This document shows, piece after piece, positions 5,356 to 6,925 of a DNA stretch of 6,925 nt (position 1 is the stretch's first letter; each line of letters opens with the position of its first letter). The stretch comes from Aquimarina sp. GTDB lineage: Bacteria; Bacteroidota; Bacteroidia; Flavobacteriales; Flavobacteriaceae. The position numbers were made by a program, and so were the translations under genes. The stretch lies in assembly GCA_020628975.1 (NCBI GenBank), contig JAHDEF010000088.1, positions 1 to 6,925 of the forward strand, in the 5' to 3' direction. The notes under the pieces are model-generated. The model saw nothing but the letters and a program-made list of their open reading frames with translations, was not told where the DNA came from and did not search any database.

Positions 5356-6705
5356 CTAAAATCCTAAAATTAACTTAGAAATATAGAAAAATAAAAAGAT
5401 TCCGAATATATCATTACTTGTTGTTATAAAAGGCCCTGTGGCAATGGCTGGATCAATACCTCTTTTATCTAAAATTATCGGCACAAAAGTACCAATAAGC
5501 GCTGCAAAAATAATGACCAATAACATCGATAAAGCTATGGTAAATGTTACTAATGGAGGTTGCCCAACAACAAATCCAAAAACAATAACTAATACGCCTA
5601 ATGCCATTCCATTTATAAGGCTTAAACCTATTTCCTTCAATAGTCTGTCCCACAAACTACCTTTTACATTATCATTGGCCAAACCTTGCACAATAATTGC
5701 GCTTGATTGCACCCCAACATTTCCTGCCATAGCTGCAATTAAGGGCGTAAAAAAGAAAAGAATCGGAAACTTCTGTAGTGCTTCTTCAAAGCCTTGCATA
5801 ATATACACACTTCCCAAACCTCCAAAAAGTCCTAATACCAACCAAGGTAAACGTGCTTTTACCAATTCTAGTACTCCGTCATCAGCTTCTACGTCACCCG
5901 AAATACCCGCTGCCATTTGGTAATCTTTTTCAGCTTCGTCTTTAATATAATCGACAATATCGTCAATAGTAATACGCCCCATTAGCCTGCCTATTTCATC
6001 AACTACAGGTATAGCCTCTAGGTCGTATTTCTGCATAACCCTAGCTACGTCATCAGAAGTTGTATTTACCGTAACATAATCTACTTTGGGTATATAGATT
6101 TTGCTGATGTTAAAATTTTGCGGAGCTACCATTAAATCCCTTAGCGATAACCTTCCTTTTAACTTTCCAGCATCATCAATAACATAAATAGAATGTACTC
6201 GTTTTACGTTTTCTGCCTGTAATTTTATTTCTTTAATACAGTCAGGTACACTCCAATTTTCATTGACTTGTACCAATTCTTTCGCCATAAGCCCCCCTGC
6301 ACTATCGTCATCGTAACGTAAAAGATCGACAATTTTTTCGGCGTGCGATTCATCCTCAATTTCTAATATTACATCCTCTGCCTTTTCTTTCGGAAGCTCA
6401 TTAATAATATCAGCCGCATCATCAGTATCTAATTCTTCAATTTCTTCAGCAATTTCCTTGGCAGAAAGGTTTTTTAAAATATCTTCTCGAGAATCTTCTT
6501 CAAGTTCCATTAAGGCGTCTGAAGTTTTTTCTGAATCTAATATTTTGACGAGGTAGGTAGCTTCTGTAGTATTTAATTTTTCTAACACTTCTGCGATATC
6601 CGCAAAGTGAAGCTCGTTTAACAACCCAATTATAGCATCGTCTTTTTCTTGTTCTATGAGATTTTTGATCTCTTCGGTAAGTTCTTTAGTAAGTTCAAAT
6701 GCCAT
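5356..6705 (-). CDS. mgtE: Magnesium transporter MgtE
   Basis: MgtE is a homodimeric inner-membrane Mg2+ channel gated by cytoplasmic Mg2+. The 449-residue product matches the family length (about 450) and domain order: an acidic helical N domain (about 1-130, many Asp/Glu), the 'YDDDSAGGLM' junction (131-140), two CBS domains (about 141-200 and 201-258, with 'GRLSLRDL' and 'GRITIDDIVDYI'), a plug helix (about 258-280) and five membrane helices (about 285-449). Pore-region motifs are present: 'PLIAAMAGNVGVQSSA' (321-336) and 'GIDPAIATGPFITTSNDIFG' (416-435), whose D432 corresponds to the Mg2+-binding Asp of Thermus MgtE. The ATG at 6705 is followed at once by the N domain and preceded by a purine-rich GGAAGA. 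A TAnnTTTG-type -7 element about 92 bases upstream implies a leader with two palindromes. The product appears intact. Confidence 0.97.
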   Translation of the reverse strand: MAFELTKELTEEIKNLIEQEKDDAIIGLLNELHFADIAEVLEKLNTTEATYLVKILDSEKTSDALMELEEDSREDILKNLSAKEIAEEIEELDTDDAADIINELPKEKAEDVILEIEDESHAEKIVDLLRYDDDSAGGLMAKELVQVNENWSVPDCIKEIKLQAENVKRVHSIYVIDDAGKLKGRLSLRDLMVAPQNFNISKIYIPKVDYVTVNTTSDDVARVMQKYDLEAIPVVDEIGRLMGRITIDDIVDYIKDEAEKDYQMAAGISGDVEADDGVLELVKARLPWLVLGLFGGLGSVYIMQGFEEALQKFPILFFFTPLIAAMAGNVGVQSSAIIVQGLANDNVKGSLWDRLLKEIGLSLINGMALGVLVIVFGFVVGQPPLVTFTIALSMLLVIIFAALIGTFVPIILDKRGIDPAIATGPFITTSNDIFGIFLFFYISKLILGF

Positions 6706-6746
6706 AAATCTTCCATTTATCGGGGTGAAGTAAGATTTTGATTTTT

Positions 6747-6758
6747 AAGGCATGCCTT
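6747..6758. promoter_or_regulatory. Perfect 12-bp palindrome in the mgtE leader
   Basis: AAGGCATGCCTT is exactly self-complementary and lies about 42-53 bp upstream of the mgtE ATG, downstream of the predicted promoter. It could be a dimeric repressor operator or part of an RNA structure. No known metal-regulator box is matched with confidence. Confidence 0.4.
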
Positions 6759-6780
6759 TTAGGTAATATACCTTTTTGGC
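6754..6780 (-). promoter_or_regulatory. Candidate symmetric hairpin in the mgtE 5' leader
   Basis: On the - strand the order is GCC, AAAA, AGGTA, TAT, TACCT, AAAA, GGC: a 5-bp stem with a 3-nt loop, a 4x4 all-A internal loop and a 3-bp closing stem. The last GGC is shared with the AAGGCATGCCTT palindrome, so the two structures would compete in RNA. It lies between the predicted transcription start and the mgtE ATG. It does not resemble the known M-box (ykoK) Mg2+ riboswitch, which is much larger. Confidence 0.35.
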
Positions 6781-6796
6781 GCTGCCGATAAAGCGA

Positions 6797-6804
6797 CAAA
6801 GATA
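6797..6804 (-). promoter_or_regulatory. mgtE promoter, Bacteroidota -7 element
   Basis: On the - strand TATCTTTG is an exact match to TAnnTTTG, the -7 element of the Bacteroidota primary sigma factor. No clear -33 TTG is seen at the usual distance upstream. Transcription would begin near 6790, giving a leader of about 85 bases before the mgtE ATG. The element starts inside the T-run of the upstream terminator. Confidence 0.55.
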
Positions 6805-6839
6805 AAAAACCGTAAGGTCTCTATTCCTACCATTACGGT
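6804..6839 (-). terminator. Rho-independent terminator of an upstream - strand gene
   Basis: On the - strand ACCGTAA pairs with TTACGGT, and beyond one bulged T, GGT pairs with ACC: a 10-bp stem with a 10-nt loop, followed directly by TTTTTT. This is a textbook intrinsic terminator for a transcript entering from the right edge. It separates that gene from mgtE, which then needs its own promoter. Confidence 0.75.
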
Positions 6840-6876
6840 TGTTATTCAAAATTTAATTTGGGATGCAATTATACAT

Positions 6877-6924
6877 TTAAAATTTCTGCTCTGAAATATA
6901 ATCGCACAGCACAAATTTCACCCA
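6877..6924 (-). CDS. Possible C-terminal end of an unidentified gene
   Basis: The terminator at 6804-6839 implies that a - strand gene ends near here. Two of the three frames are open to the window edge. One ends at TAA 6877-6879 and would encode WVKFVLCDYISEQKF; the other ends at TAA 6869-6871 and would encode MGEICAVRLYFRAEILNV. The third has an immediate stop. I favour the first on composition alone, which is weak. Neither tail is recognisable, so no function is given. Confidence 0.25.
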   Translation of the reverse strand, partial: WVKFVLCDYISEQKF

Positions 6925-6925
6925 T

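Noticed and set aside
5438..5923. 161-codon open frame on the + strand inside mgtE
   Set aside because: It is antisense to a strongly conserved mgtE, has low-complexity composition rich in Pro, Lys, Asn, Ile and Thr, and shows no domain; it is a shadow of mgtE codon use.

Overview
The window looks like a chromosomal stretch from a low-GC member of the Bacteroidota, most likely Flavobacteriia. The signs are AT-rich intergenic DNA, weak or absent Shine-Dalgarno sequences, a TAnnTTTG-type -7 promoter element before the magnesium transporter gene, and protein sequences of flavobacterial character. No mobile element, tRNA, rRNA or CRISPR array is visible. The assignment is by eye, without a database search.

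Layout, left to right: (1) the C-terminal end of a short-chain dehydrogenase/reductase on the + strand, cut by the window edge; (2) a convergent gap with a strong nested hairpin and T-run; (3) metE, cobalamin-independent methionine synthase, on the - strand; (4) a 158-bp divergent intergenic region; (5) an Lrp/AsnC-family regulator on the + strand; (6) a polytopic membrane protein of unknown function on the + strand, split by an apparent one-base frameshift in a G-run; (7) an HMG-CoA lyase on the - strand, overlapping the membrane gene tail to tail, whose conserved N-terminus lies upstream of its only canonical start codon; (8) a heptanucleotide tandem repeat with an inverted degenerate copy; (9) mgtE, a magnesium transporter, on the - strand, with a structured leader; (10) a - strand terminator and probably the last codons of an unidentified gene at the right edge.

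The clearest functional unit is metE with its divergent Lrp-type regulator. The shared intergenic region holds three palindromes. One, just before the regulator's ATG, fits all 15 positions of the E. coli Lrp consensus; another sits just before the metE ATG; the third is at the exact midpoint. The regulator's recognition helix is close to that of E. coli Lrp, so autoregulation and joint control of metE by an Lrp-like protein is a reasonable model. The other genes (HMG-CoA lyase for leucine catabolism, MgtE for Mg2+ uptake) look like ordinary housekeeping neighbours.

I found no clear new multi-gene system. The items most worth a second look are the operator layout at metE/lrp, the uncharacterised His-rich membrane family and its frameshift, the HMG-CoA lyase with no normal start codon beside a heptamer repeat, and the mgtE leader.
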